A DNA stretch of 64,000 nucleotides, from contig NC_041002.1 of the NCBI RefSeq assembly GCF_004193775.1, forward strand, positions 6,063,261-6,127,260, written 5' to 3'. The notes under the pieces were generated by a model. It ran no database searches, had not been told where the DNA came from, and worked only from the letters and a program-made list of their open reading frames with translations. The translations under genes and the position numbers were made by a program. The stretch comes from Glycine soja. Its lineage: Eukaryota > Streptophyta > Magnoliopsida > Fabales > Fabaceae. How positions within the stretch are numbered: the stretch's first letter is position 1; the number at the start of each line of letters is the position of its first letter. This document shows, one piece after another, positions 24,892 to 38,836 of this stretch.

Positions 24892-26529
<1,638 letters not shown>

Positions 26530-26743
26530 GGTTTTGGATAATTTTGGTTTAGGAGGTGTGTGTGGTAAGTAAGTGAGCCTTGAGTGGTGAGGTGGGAATT
26601 TGGACTCTTTGAGTTTTCGGGCAGGACCAGTTTGGCTGACCGTGCTGCCCGGTATGGAAGACCTTACTATTATGCCATGTGGAACCATTATCTTCTTGGG
26701 TAGCCTTTTCTTTTTTTCAGGTTGCACATTATCACTTTGGTCC

Positions 26744-26746
<3 letters not shown>

Positions 26747-26807
<61 letters not shown>
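26747..26807. repeat. (AT)n microsatellite upstream of PNSL2
   Basis: About 60 bp of AT repeat ending some 220 bp upstream of the PNSL2 start codon, in the 5' leader or core promoter region. Confidence 0.97.
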
Positions 26808-26810
<3 letters not shown>

Positions 26811-26819
26811 AAAGATAAA

Positions 26820-28700
26820 AAGTATTTTTAATTTGATCTCTATGTGTAAAACACATTCTTGATTTGATTCTATTTGTAGGGAATAAAGATTAAATTAAGA
26901 ATTCACTATACATATATAAGGACTATATTAAAAATGCCTAAGAAAGTTAAAGGTCAAAGTATAATATGACACGGTTCAAAGGATCAAATCAGTATTTTTT
27001 TATAAATATAGGAATCGATTTAATAATTTTTTATTTATAAGGATCAGATCGAGAATCCACAACACATATATAATAAGGAGTAAATTATAAGTTTAACCTT
27101 CTTTTATAAGATTGAGTGTTTTTATTTATTTATTAAAGGCTGACTATTTTAAATGACAAAATTATTTTTAAATATTTAAAGTTGTATGTCAGGATTTAAA
27201 TTCAAGACCACTTATAAAAAAAAATTGCATCCACCAACTTTAACCGCAAAAAATATGGTTGACGTTAATAAAAAATAGTCTTAGTTATCCTTAGTAAAAA
27301 AAACATACCCCCAAATCTTCAACTATTAAGTTGGATTAATTTTGATCCATTAAATATTCATTGAAAAATCCGTTGGATTTAGAAAAATAATGGATGAATT
27401 CCTAACCATTCATAAAGTAAAGATTTAATTACTATTTAATTTGGTTTTCTAATTTATTTTTGAGGTTTAATTTCATCCTTTTTTAAAAAAAATTAATTTG
27501 ATCTCTTAATTTATTTATTAAGTTCAATTTGATCTCTTTGTTTTTTAAAGTTTTGATTAGATCCTTTATTTTTTAAGATGAGTTCAATTTGGTCTTATTT
27601 AAAACCAAATTTTGGTCTCACTTTTTGAAAATATTTGAAGTTGATGATAGAAAATGGGACTAAATTAAATTCATTTTTTTTATAAAAAAATTGAACCTTA
27701 TAAAAATAAAGGAACCAAATTGAATCTAATAAATAAATTAAAAAATCAAATTGAATCTTTTAAGAATAGGAAATCCAAATTAAACCTAAAAAATAAATTA
27801 GAAGCTCAAAATTAGAATGTTTATGGTTTTTTAATTTAATTTTTGAAGAAAAACACGTGTTAGATTTTAAAAATTTATTAGGTTGAGATATAATTTTTAA
27901 TCTTTATAGATGGTATTGTTTTTAAGAATTTTTTTTTAAATGGCAGAACCGAAATTTGAAGTTGAATTTCATGAAGGTTAGTTGGTGTTGGGAAAAAATT
28001 GGCAATGACTATATAGGTGGTAGGCGTAGAGCATGGCATCAGGTTTAAGCTTTTATGAATAAACTGTAGTCAAAAGAAATCTCACTAAAGATATTCAGTT
28101 TTTTTTTTTATAAAAATTAGTTATATGCAAAATTTGTGGGAAGAAAATATCATATCACATACCATCTTAAAATAGTTATTGATATAGCATAATAATTAAA
28201 AAAAATTAGATTATGCACTAATTAACAGTATAAAATTATTTTTCAAGATATTCAATCACAATCTATCATATATAATAAATTTTAAATTTATTGACTTTTT
28301 TCATAAATAGTAGGTTGTAACTGAATAATTATGTAAAAAAAGTTACATTGTAATTACATTTTCTTCTAATTAAATATATGATATGTCATCACCGAATATA
28401 ATAGGAATTATTTTAACAAAATCAATTTTGAAGATATCAATTAACAAATTCAAAACTGTAACCAAGTTTAGTTAGACAAAAATTATTTTATTTTATTTGG
28501 CAAATTAAATTGTATCATTCATTATTAAACCTATTAATTTTTCATCTTGTTGTAGATTAGGTTGTTAACTTCATCATCTTAGTTAGGAGTTTTGTCAATT
28601 TGATATTCATATTTAAGGGTCAACCCTGATAGATTGCACCTATTGACTTGCTCATTGCTCAGTACCCTATATTATATAGATTTCCTCCGTGTTCAATCTT
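26820..28700. other. AT-rich intergenic stretch with a foldback segment
   Basis: No gene seen. Between about 27440 and 27830 the two halves are rough inverted copies (TTCTAATTTATTTTTGAGGT near 27450 against the reverse of ACCTAAAAAATAAATTAGAA near 27785), with several AATTTGATCTCTTAATTTAT-type motifs in opposite orientations. This looks like a decayed MITE. Confidence 0.55.
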
Positions 28701-28719
28701 TGTCTTCAGAACCAAAAGA

Positions 28720-29120
28720 TACTACTAAAAAAACACATTCAATGACGGTTCTTGAATACATTCAAAGATGGTTTTGAATCATCTTTGAAATTAACGTCGT
28801 GAAAAATCAAGACTTTTCACAATGGTTTCTAAAAAATCATCTTAGAAAATGTACCATTATAAGACGGTTTTTAAGTAAATAACTGTCTTAGAATGATACC
28901 CTTCTAAGACGATTTTATGTTGAAAACTGTCTTAGAATATTTTTTCTAATAAAAAAACGAGAATTCTAAAACAGTTTTCAGAGAATCGTCTTAAAATCTC
29001 GTTTTTCTAAAAATAAAAAATAAAAAAATTGAGGATTCTAATCAAATAACCGTCTTAGAATGTATACTTTCTAATATGGTTTTTCAAATAACCATCTTAG
29101 AAAGTCTTTCCAAAAAAATT
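28720..29120. repeat. CACTA-type left terminus and subterminal repeats
   Basis: It starts TACTACTAAAAAAAC (the first base of CACTACTAAAAAAA changed to T) followed by AATGACGGTTCTTGAA. Repeated AAGACGGTTTT and AACTGTCTTAGAA motifs in both orientations continue to about 29110. The wording matches the right ends at 36953 and 47101 read on the other strand. It may be the left end of the structure ending at either of these. The flanking trinucleotide AGA is not repeated at either right end. Confidence 0.65.
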
Positions 29121-30642
29121 AAAAATTCTAATAAAATAATAATAATAGTAAAAAATATTCTAATAAAATAATAAAATTCTAATAAAAAGTTTGATGCTAA
29201 AATTATAGTCCCAATCATTTTATCTACATAATTATATGATAAGAAAATTGTGCAAATGATATAGTGTTGTTGTCTCTTGTGAATTTAGATAGAGGCTAAT
29301 GACACATTAGGCTAAGCATTTAGCTTGATGTTGTTTTTAAAGAAAACTCTTCTTACAACAATACGTTTGCCTTTGTTCTTAGGCAGCTGACCCAATATGA
29401 GTGTTGCAACTGTGTTAGCTCCAGATTATATCCCTACCTGGAAAAATTAGAAAGAAAAATAATTGTAAATTCAGAATTTGATTACCAATTTATGAATTGT
29501 CCTTGTCAGTTACTAAGGAATCATATGTGAATCCTAGGGTGAAACCCATGGTTAAATTAATGAAGCTTGAAATTTCTCATGCATTTATTATTTAAGTTTA
29601 CAAAATTGAATTTTGAAGATTACCATGAGTCCTTCCTTCAATGCCAACACCTTAGCCATGTTAACTGCATCTTCACTGCTAGTCTACCAAATAAGTTTCC
29701 ACAGAAAGTTAGGAGAAATAGAAAAATGAATTTTTTTCACGATAAATATCTATTTAGAATAATTAATATTTTGTACTTCAAGAATTTTTTCCATAACATC
29801 CATGTCTAATATGTCTGGTTTGAATCCAACTCCATTTCCTATATATAAGATGACAACATCAGAGTTTACAATATGTAAAAAGAAGAAAGGGCCTCCAAAT
29901 ATTGTAGACCATAGTGATTATTTTGGTTACTCAAGTTAATATCAAAAGTCAAAATTATTTGATTGAATAATATATATAAATTATTATAAATTTTTGGTAT
30001 CTAGTTCGATTTCAAATAAAAAAATATATATATCTCGAGTTTATAATATACACATTCTAAAAAAATCATAATATAATATATGTGTGCGGCACACAATTAT
30101 GTATATTATTATAAAAGTATTTAAATTTAAATAAAATTAAAAATAATAATATTTGAGAAAATGTTCAAAAAATATACGAATTAATTCATGAAGAATTTTT
30201 AAAACATATGTTAAATAGAAAATATTTAATATTAGAAATAAATATATACACTATTAATTTAAAAGAAATAATTAATAATTATGTGTGATTTTTGTTAAAA
30301 AGAGCACACTGGAAGATTCAATCACTCTCATAATAGTATATTCTAAATCAATATGCAAAGGTGGAGTTAATTAAAAATAATTATCATTCAAAAATTGGAG
30401 AGTAAGAAGATAAATTTTAACAAAAAAAATTAAAGTGATTAATTTAAAAGTATAAGTAGCTGAAATTTAAAAATAAAAAATTAATATAGAAATAAATTTT
30501 CTGTAAAATAAAATATTTTTAAATGATAAAGTCGTGCATTAAAAAAAGATGTAAATATGATATCTTATTCTCAAGAAGAATTATATATTTTTCATACGGA
30601 TGTGAATTAGAGAGAATTTAAAAATGTAAGAAAAATATGTTA

Positions 30643-30675
<33 letters not shown>

Positions 30676-30920
30676 TAATGATTATTTTGGTTATTTTAGA
30701 TCCATAATTTAAGCCCCTTTTATATTTATATTATTTTATCACTTCACCAATGCTAGAAAAGTAAACATTTTAGAAACCGGTATGCTCATCCTTTTAATTG
30801 TACCTTAGGCTGCTTGGAAGGCTGAAAACAAAATATTTAAGATGAAACTATGTACAAAATTATCATATAAAAAAATCAAAAAAAATAAATTATCCTTACC
30901 AGATTTACCACCATTCAACA
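29121..30920. other. AT-rich stretch, no gene seen
   Basis: Low-complexity AT-rich sequence between two blocks of CACTA subterminal repeats. It includes an AAT repeat at 30644-30674. No protein similarity was recognised. Confidence 0.5.
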
Positions 30921-30939
30921 TAAATTACTATAAAAATGG

Positions 30940-31365
30940 TTTTTTAAGTCGGTTCTATGGGATATTTAACAATGGTTTTTAATCATCGTAAAACGTAGTG
31001 TTGTAAAATGACATGTTATCTTTTACAACGGTTGTAGAATCGTCGTCATATAGTCCGATTTTTAAGACAGTTATTCGAATAATCGTCTTAGAATGTGTCG
31101 TTTATCAAAGGCGATTTTCTTATTATATCTGACTTAGTATACATGACTTTTTAAGATGGTTATTAGAAAAATCGTCTTAAAAAGCTAGACATACTAAGAT
31201 GATTTTTGGAATAACCGTCTTAGTATGTCTTTCTTTCTAAGACAGTTTTTTCAATAATCATCTTAGATTCTTAAGTCACATGAGACATATTACGACGGTT
31301 ATTCCAAGAACCGTCTTAGTATGTCTCGCTTTTTAAAATGGCTTTTCTTATAACTGTCTTAGAAA
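30940..31365. repeat. Array of CACTA subterminal inverted repeats
   Basis: At least eight short motifs of the type AAGACGGTTATTCGAATAA and AACCGTCTTAGTATGTC in alternating orientation, the best-preserved such block in the window. This is the expected binding array for a CACTA transposase cofactor. Confidence 0.75.
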
Positions 31366-33974
31366 GTTCAGTATTTTTTTTATAATTTTTTTTTGCAATG
31401 ATTTTATTTTTTGTAATATTTTTTGCTGCTATTTTGTTTGTTGTAATTTCTTTAACTAATACAACACTAAACATTGATTTGAAGCAAAAATATACTCATT
31501 ATTTTTAACAATTGAAAAATCATTGTATTACATAATACAAAAAATTTACATAATTAATTAGAGTCTACAATTTTGTAAAAATTTACATTACTATACAATA
31601 GAAGTTTCAACTGATTTGAAGCTAATTAACATACAAGTTCGTGGCCAAGAAGACATCCTTGAATGAATCTAACTTTCTAAAAGAGGGAGTAGAATCTTTC
31701 CGGTCAATCGAAGATAAACACCTGCAATTAAATGACACAAATCCAATCAACCTGGAAAGCATAATTAGTTCTATAGATGTTAGCACGTTCAAAATGCGGG
31801 TCACATCTCATAGGAATTTCTAAGTGGGAAAAAATAACAAGGTTGTAACATTACTATCAGACATTCTCATGGTAGAACCATTGATCTGTAACAAAACAAG
31901 AGAGCATATTTAACAATACTACATTTCAGTGAAAGCTGGATAGTGGATGTTTATCATCCGCCTCTTTTTGTTAAGCTAAACTATACCAAGAATATTTAGA
32001 GGGAAAAGGGATATAAGAAATATGCCATTGCCGGTTGGACATTTATAGGCTATAGAATAAGTTTAATTTCTCCAATGCTAAGAAAGAATTTCAAGAAATT
32101 TGATGGGTTATAAACTTTTCAAAGTACTACATAATTATTAAATTGTTTTGGTTCAGAATTAAAATCAGTATATAAAAAGATAGAGAAACACTCTGAAAGA
32201 GAGAGAGAGATTAAAACAGAACTGCATACTAGAGTTTTTTAATCAATTATTTTGATTAGTTCCATCTATTTTATTTTTGGTACATATATTCAATCATTGT
32301 ATTCCACTGCCATAATAACAAATGTAATTTCTTAAAAAATATATTCAGAATAACTATGGTTTGAATCCACACCTTAAGTAGAACAGGGACTAAAGAGTAA
32401 AACATAAGCATGACCCCTACAAATCCCACAAAAGGAAGCACCTGAAACCAACATTGAAAGAAATGAATATGAATGATGATGCTTACAGGTCTTACATCAT
32501 TGTTGAGAGCATGTTATGACAACATATATAACATTATAACTTGATATCAGACATCCTAGTTAAAGTGAAATTGTATCGTTTACTCAACCATAGAGAGAGA
32601 GTGATAAATAAAGCTTAACGCCTCTACCGACCAATGAATAGATTTAAGTTCATTGTGCTCAAGTATGCTTCTCTAATAATAATTAAGGATACAACAGGAA
32701 AAAGATGCAATAATTTTAGTCAATGGACATAAATTTTTATTTTCAATGATAGAGGGACAACCATTAAAAGCTGTCATTGTATTAAAACATAATTTCTAGT
32801 TTTAGACTCAAGTCACAGTGAAGTTATATTCTGGCCTACAAACTAGTTAAGAATTATCATTGCTATGGAATAAAGTTATCAGATAGGAGATTATGCAGAA
32901 CAAAAGAAACATTAGATTATCCAAGCTTAGATTAGACCCTTTTGGGATTAAAAAAACAATAGTGTGATTTTCCATCATATGATTCCTCAGGTTTAGAGAT
33001 AACATTAGCAATGTATTAATAGCATTCAAGATAGAAAATTTTATGTACTACATATAATGAAATGACAGACGTTATTTCTGAATTCAGCTAGCACTACAAT
33101 TCATCCGTACGTTAACTAATATCTTAATTAATATCACACAGGCAAGGCACAATAATCTTTTATATCTTAATTAATATTTATTTATTCTGAAAGATTTTTT
33201 TAGTTGGATATAAAAAAATGATTTTTTTAGTACAATGAAACAAACAAGCACAAATTGAAAAAAAAAAACCTCCCATATATAATTATAATAATATTATATT
33301 AAATTAGAGCGTTTTAGGAGCTACTATTTAATTTAACAATAACATTTGAAATATTTTTTTAGAGAAATTTCCGAAAATTTTCTTAACTTTCTATATGTAT
33401 CCATCTATCATTCTTTTATCTTTATTTTAAAGTTAATTTTTAATATATATATTTTTAAAAAATACCGCTAGTTAAAAGTAACCTGATATTATAATATGTT
33501 TCTTATAAATCTAAAATACATTCCAATTTATGTTAAAAATATTTATTTGTAATAAATTTTAATTATAATATAATTTATATATTTAAATGCATTTATTTAT
33601 TATAAATTTTAGTTATATAAAATAATTATTTATTTTGTGTAATGCACAAACTAAAATACTCATTACTAAAATAAGTTCTAATTTTGAATTTATAAAGTTA
33701 AATAATGGAATCAAACTTTGCTAATCCCCTATCCCCTTCCCGTACTTGTTTCCAATCAATTCTTTAAAACTTTAGCAGGACGTATGGTAAGATTGAAACT
33801 TTTGTAGTAATCAATGCAATTATTATAGTTTATTTATTTTTTACTAGTACAGGGTTTATTTATAATTTGTGAACAATTAATTAATAATGAGCAAGTGGTA
33901 GTTACTACTCCCTACCCTACACAAAGACGAAGCCACTACGTGCCAAGAGTTTGAAAATTTTGTCTTGTTAGAGG

Positions 33975-34042
<68 letters not shown>

Positions 34043-34140
34043 CCATTAGCATGGAGAAAATTGAAATGAAATCCACTGATTTCAACAGCCCAACTCCAAG
34101 TAATATGCAGAAAAAAAAAAGTTATAAATAAAGCAGCCCA
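31366..34140. other. Interior of element B, mostly non-coding
   Basis: AT-rich with one exon-like block on the minus strand near 32375-32440 (reads LPFVGFVGVMLMFYSLVPVL before a GTGTGG) and another near 31620-31735. I cannot name either. An AT microsatellite lies at 33979-34039. Confidence 0.35.
33979..34039. repeat. (AT)n microsatellite
   Basis: About 60 bp of uninterrupted TA repeat in the interior of element B. Confidence 0.98.
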
Positions 34141-34143
34141 TAC

Positions 34144-34300
34144 CAGAACTTCTATTTGAACAGTAGAAGGTTGTTTTTTATGAATGACTTCGGGATCTAA
34201 GCCTTTGTCTGCGTAATACATTGACAATGAGCAAGTATAGAACCTGCCACAAAGTGTAGAACTGTGGTATGCATCATGTAACAAGTCATCAAAGTCAATA
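34144..34300 (-). pseudogene. Unidentified captured exon
   Basis: An open block on the minus strand reads MYYADKGLDPEVIHKK and ends at 34144 before GTATGG, a plausible donor. The parent gene is unknown to me. It lies between other minus-strand fragments and might belong to the anoctamin-like gene after frameshifts, but I could not confirm this. Confidence 0.35.
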
Positions 34301-34833
34301 CCCCAAAGTATTCATAATAACTGAAGTCAGTGTTTTCTTTTAAAAAAATTAATTATAAATATGTATATAAAAATTTAGTGAGGTCTATATCCAAACTCAT
34401 CACACTCAAACAGAAGAACCTAGAGAATTTACTAATAATATTTTATAATCCAAGAGAGCAGCAAATGCAATGCATGCCTCACGCCTTGAAAGAAACTAAC
34501 ACATCTCTAATATTTCTTCTAGTTGTTTGTCATATTGTTCAACTAATCATGAATCATGCTTCTAGTTCTAGAGTTCTATTATTCAATCACTATCCATGAG
34601 TGCGTGCCAAGTGTCCCAATTTTATTATTTTAAGAAAATGATGCCTCTAGTCTAGTCCATTTTCCTTTTCATTGAAAGTCATATATATTACCTAACCGCT
34701 TGCCTCTTAAAAAAAAGAAAGAAAAACCTGACACGGTCATAAAAGCCCAAAATGAATTAAAGAGCATTTATAGCAATAGTGAAGGCAAGCAAAAGCAAGT
34801 GCAAAAAAGGGAGATAGATAAAAGCATTTATAC

Positions 34834-34935
34834 CACAGCAGCAAAAGCAAATGCAGGTGGGAATGCGCAAGAAAACATCAAAATCATTCCAAACTGCAAT
34901 GCCAATTCTAAGAAATCGAGTATTGTGAATTCGAT
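34834..34935 (-). pseudogene. Anoctamin-like (TMEM16) protein exon fragment
   Basis: The frame reads ILDFLELALQFGMILMFSCA followed by FPPAFAFAAV, and ends at 34834 before GTATAA, a possible donor. This matches, from memory, the conserved transmembrane segment of the single plant anoctamin-like protein (Arabidopsis At1g73020), where an almost identical FPPAFA motif precedes NNxxEIRTDA. Only this exon is recognisable. A second open frame overlaps it and is spurious. Function in the parent is membrane transport or lipid scrambling; the fragment itself is a non-functional remnant. Confidence 0.65.
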
Positions 34936-35415
34936 CTAATGCCATGCTACCAAAGTTTGTGAGCATCCCCAGGATAAATTTCTGCCATGAAGCTACACCA
35001 GTTAGATATCTTTAATCATATGCATTTCACACTCCCTTGTATTTAAATACCTCAAGATGCATTAATGAATAAATTGTACAGCCCAAAACCATCATCGTTT
35101 GCAAGAAAACGATTTGTGCATATTGGCAAAACTAGGAATAACAGGCTGATGAAGACAAAGAACTGCATTTATTTACTCAGGGAACATTCATTCTCTATAG
35201 TGTTCCTTCATTAAATAGATTTCCCAGCCCCCATGTGAATGAAAGCCATCAAGAATTGCTACAAGATATATTACCCATCAAAGATTAAAATTTTAAATAA
35301 CATACATTGCAAGAATTCTCAAGTCTTGGAAGTTATTTTTTTTATTAGTATTGATTAACTAAAAATATGAAAGCAAGTCACAAGTATCAATTAACCATTA
35401 CTTTATCTCACATAC

Positions 35416-35607
35416 CTCATATACAGTCATTTCCTTACGAAGTTGATTTTCCACCGATACCACAGATTTCTCTTCCTCCTCTTCACCTCCTAGAAGTTCC
35501 TGAGCACAACCAGTACTGGCTCCATTCTTACTTGTCTCAGCCATGTTTTCCACAATGGTGTATACATGGTCCGAGGAATCTGCCCCTTGCGACTCTGCAA
35601 TGATTCC
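35416..35607 (-). pseudogene. Unidentified captured exon with intact splice sites
   Basis: A 64-codon open block lies between a clean CAG acceptor (35608-35610) and a GTATGTG donor (35409-35415). It encodes an acidic stretch (LLGGEEEEEKSVVSVENQLR) after SSDHVYTIVENMAETSK. Phase is 0 at both ends, so it could be spliced as a cassette. I do not recognise the family. Confidence 0.5.
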
Positions 35608-36189
35608 CTGTGTATAAAAAAACAGTGAGTAGTTACTTTCAACTTCACTTCTAAACTATAGACTTCTGCAGTTTTAAACAAGAAAATTCACAGCCATGAA
35701 AATTATACTCAATTGAACATTCCAAGAAAAGTAAAATAAATTGCAATCTGCAGATTATTCATTCTTTCATTGGATAAGGAGAATGGAATACATCATTTTC
35801 ATATAATGTTATAAAGCTCAGAGTCATGGTCAAACAAACCTTTGCCCCATAATATGAATAAAACTCAAATTTTGCAAACAAATTCACCCAGTGGTTCAAA
35901 AATTAAAGAAAAGAATAAGTTTGTTATGAAAGATCAAATTAGAATAATAAAAACTTCCATAAGGGATATAGTCCTGTTATGTTATCATAAAACGAAACCA
36001 AAGATCCCATGCATCTTCATACAAAGTAACATCGAGCTGCTATATTGATTGATCTTCTTACAAACTATGAACACCAACAAATTTCAGAGTACTACATTCA
36101 TCACAAAATCAACCCTAATCAATAAATCCCCAACCCTAAACTACGAAAAAAAAAAAACCAATTAACCTCACCAGAATTAACAAATTCAC

Positions 36190-36700
36190 TCACACAATAA
36201 CCAAAAGCGATAAGAAGAAGATGATGATCATCACCGCGATATGAAGACTCCCAGAAGCAACCGAGGAGCACGAGAAATCGACGCAGTGGTACTTTGCAGT
36301 TCTGTTAGGGAAGAGAACCCCCCAGCTCCTCCCTGTTGTTCCTTCCTCCTTATCAAACATCTCGTAAACAAAAACCTCTGTCACACCGTCTTTCAGCAAT
36401 TGCGTTCCCATTCCAGATTTAAGATGCTTCACGAGCCCCTTGAGGTATATCTCGGCATACCATAAATTTGCGTTGAACTTGTTAGCGGCGGCGCTGGAGC
36501 TCGGCCAGCCAGTTTCAGTCACAATAATCGGCACGGTCTCATGTAGGAATTGGAGGAGTGGACCTAAAAGGGTTGCACCGTTGGGTTCTTGAAACTGTGC
36601 GTTTGAGGGAGGGAAAGGGGAGGTGAGTGCGGTGACGAATGAGAAGGAGGTGGAGACCTTGATGTTCTCGAAATGAGAAGGTTCAAGAACTAGGGTTGGC
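36190..36700 (-). pseudogene. GH17 beta-1,3-glucanase fragment with internal deletion
   Basis: The minus-strand frame reads SFVTALTSPFPPSNAQFQEP and GPLLQFLHET, and then directly IIVTETGWPSSSAAANKF, SGMGTQLLKDGVTEVFVYEM, GRSWGVLFPN and a C-terminal hydrophobic tail with ILE/VAL runs. VTETGWPS carries the glycoside hydrolase family 17 catalytic nucleophile Glu, and the tail suggests the parent was GPI-anchored. About 70 residues that normally separate LLQFL-ET from the VTETGWP strand are missing, without loss of frame, and the N-terminal third is absent. The stop is at 36190. It sits about 250 bp inside the right end of element B, so it is a captured and rearranged fragment. Confidence 0.85.
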
Positions 36701-36734
36701 GAAATGAGAAGGTGGGAGGACGCGTTTTGTATTT

Positions 36735-36953
36735 TATTTTATTTTTAACTACGATGGTTTTTTACTAAAACCTGTCGTAAACTTTATTGCATATAACATT
36801 CTAAGGCGATTTTTAATAACCGTCTTAGAATGTGCGTCGTAAAATGCAATTTTTTTATGATAATTACAAAAATGCCACCGCACCACCTTTTAAATCGGGT
36901 CTACAATAACCGTCGTAGATCACACGTCGTAAAAAATACTTTTTTTAGTAGTG
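36735..36953. repeat. Right terminus of CACTA element B
   Basis: Subterminal motifs (AACTACGATGG, AACCGTCTTAGAATG, AACCGTCGTAGATC) end in TTTTTTTAGTAGTG. The block shares ACAAAAATGCCACCGC and the last 17 bases of the terminus (one mismatch) with the right end at 47101, which defines the two as one family. Confidence 0.8.
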
Positions 36954-37077
36954 ATATTGCTTTCACTTGGCTCCACTTCATATATCTAATATAATCAAAA
37001 GCAATTCAAGGGTTTTAATAAGTGTATCTAATAGAACATTTGTCCAGTTTGTACTTTGAATTGTGATATAACATCAC

Positions 37078-37630
37078 CTTAACATTAGGATTTTTGGATT
37101 TAAGATATTGCCCAACCCCAAAGACTGTGCCATCACTACCTATTCCCATAACAAATATGTCAACTTGTCCATTTGTATCCTCCCATATCTCAGGCCATGT
37201 TGTTTCAAAATGCACCTGCATTCCCATTTGAAGTCAATATATAAATAAATGCACCATTGTAAAAGCCAAGAATGTTAGAACTATATCTAGTATTAAACTT
37301 AGGTACAATCAAGCATCACAAAAGAATAGTACAAACATAGTTCTACAGATTTTTATTTTAGTAAAATATTTGAAACAATAGTAATTTAGGTTCAGGTAAC
37401 TAGAGTATTGGCAGGGTTTGAAAATTGTTGTAGCATGTGGGCATTTGGTGTGTTTTCCAAAAGTTCATAAGCCTTCTTTATTGTTCCTCATATTCATTTG
37501 GCTGGATCAATGAGGATTAATTCAGCTCCAAACGCTCTCATGGTCACCCTTTTTTCCAAGCTTGTGTAAGAGGGCATGACCAAGGTGTCAGCCTCTAGTT
37601 TCTTCACAACACTAACATATTACATTCTTG
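37078..37630 (-). pseudogene. Cysteine synthase (O-acetylserine (thiol)lyase) fragment, two exons
   Basis: The upstream exon (about 37630-37400) reads LVMPSYTSLEKRVTMRAFGA and ELILIDPAK, two nonsense codons (TGA) within the GMGG loop, then KKAYELLENTPNAHMLQQFS-NPANT. The downstream exon (37215-37078) is flanked by CAG and GTGATG and reads VHFETTWPEIWEDTNGQVDI and FVMGIGSDGTVFGVGQYL. In the intact enzyme, which makes cysteine from O-acetylserine using PLP, GIGSGGT binds the cofactor phosphate; here it is GIGSDGT. The PLP lysine exon is absent. Stops and partial content show it is a dead fragment. Confidence 0.9.
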
Positions 37631-37749
37631 GCATGTTCTACACCAACCACTCTCTCCATATGGATTTGCAAAATCCTAATTAATTTCAAAGGATGAAAAA
37701 TAGAAAGGGAAAAGAAAAATATATAAACCCGAAAATGAAAAAGGGAAAG

Positions 37750-37860
37750 ATATATAAAGTAGCATTACATTACATTAGTAGTGCTCAAGTCTCTGCAAGC
37801 AACTTCAGTTCTTTCCATGATTGAATTAGCCAAGTGCATATTGTACTTTTCCATAGCATC
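37750..37860 (-). pseudogene. Unidentified exon, split by the gypsy insertion
   Basis: Joined to the bases at 43376-43400 beyond the gypsy element, an open minus-strand exon reads SSDVVDAMEKYNMHLANSIM followed by ERTEVACRDLSTTN, after a CAG acceptor at about 43398-43400. It is distinct from the CCT2 and cysteine synthase pieces on either side. I do not recognise it. The retrotransposon interrupts it between VVD and the preceding residues. Confidence 0.45.
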
Positions 37861-37865
37861 AACAA

Positions 37866-38836
37866 TGATGTAAGCTCCATGTGGAGCTTGTAGGCCTTGG
37901 ATCTTCTTCATCAATGAATTCCTTTACTTCTTGGAAGATGAAAGACAACAGAATGGAGAAGGAAGAGAGAGAGGAAACGCCACTTCAAGGAGAAGATGAG
38001 TCTAGAAGAAGCTCACCACCATAGGAGGTTATGGATAAGAGGTTGGAGGAAAAGGAGATGAATGAAGGGAGAAAAAGAGAAGAGCACGAAATTTAGTGCC
38101 TCAAAAGAGGTCTGAACTTTGAAGTTTAATTTTTAAATGATCAAAGTTGAAAAAATGCACACACATGGCCTCTATTTATAGCCTAAGTGGCACATAAAAT
38201 TGGAGGGAAATTTGAATTTCTATTCAAATTTCTCTTGAATTTGAAATTGAATTTGTGGAGTCAAATTTTGGAGCCAAAATTTCACTAATTATGATTAGTG
38301 AATTTTAGCTATGGTTTAGCCCACTAATCTAAGATCAAGTCCAAGATTCTTCACTAAGTGTGCTTAGGTGTCATGAGGCATGTAAAGTATGAAGGACATG
38401 CACAAAGTGTGACTATATGATGTGACAATGAGGTGTAGTAAGCAAATGCTCACCTCCCCCTCTAAAATTTAATTGGATTGGGCTTCTCCCAATTCAATTA
38501 AATTTATTTCCAACTACACATTAAATATTCACTTAATGCATGTGAAATTACAAAACTACCCCTAATACAAAAACTAGTCTAGGTGCCCTAAAATACAAGG
38601 GCTGAAAAATCCTACATTTCTAGGGTACCTTACCTATATTATAGAACCCTAAATATAAGGTCCAAAAATAATGAAACCTTAATCTAATAAGTACAAAGAT
38701 AAGCGGGCTCATACTTAGCCCATGAGCCCGAAATCTACCCTAAGGCTCATGAGAACCTTAAGGCCTTCTCTTGCATCTTTGGCTCAATCTTCTTGGAGTC
38801 TTCTATCCAATGCCCTTGTGGGGTAGGATTGCATCA
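37866..38836 (-). repeat. 3' LTR of the gypsy element
   Basis: 971 bp, starting TGATGTAAGCTCCATG and ending GGATTGCATCA on the plus strand. Compared with the other LTR it shows scattered base substitutions (for example within the first 150 bases), so the insertion is not very recent. Confidence 0.95.

Larger units (their letters stand above)
30926..36953. mobile_element. Candidate Pack-CACTA element B with captured gene fragments
   Basis: The right end is clear: TACTTTTTTTAGTAGTG at 36953, preceded by subterminal motifs AATAACCGTCTTAGAATG and AATAACCGTCGTAGAT. The left end is less clear: TTACTATAAAAATGGTTTTT at 30926 resembles the terminal repeat and is followed by a dense array (30940-31365) of AAGACGGTTATT/AATAACCGTCTTAG repeats. 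No target duplication could be confirmed, and the alternative left end is 28720. Inside, on the minus strand, are fragments of a GH17 glucanase, an anoctamin-like protein and other exons. No transposase is present. Confidence 0.5.

Noticed and set aside
26530..26856. N-terminal extension of the PNSL2 frame upstream of 26529
   Set aside because: It runs through the AT microsatellite and has no transit-peptide character; the ATG at 26529 starts a proper bipartite transit peptide.
33877..34284. 135-codon frame on the minus strand
   Set aside because: Its middle is the AT microsatellite. Only the part near 34144-34284 looks exon-like, and it is listed separately.
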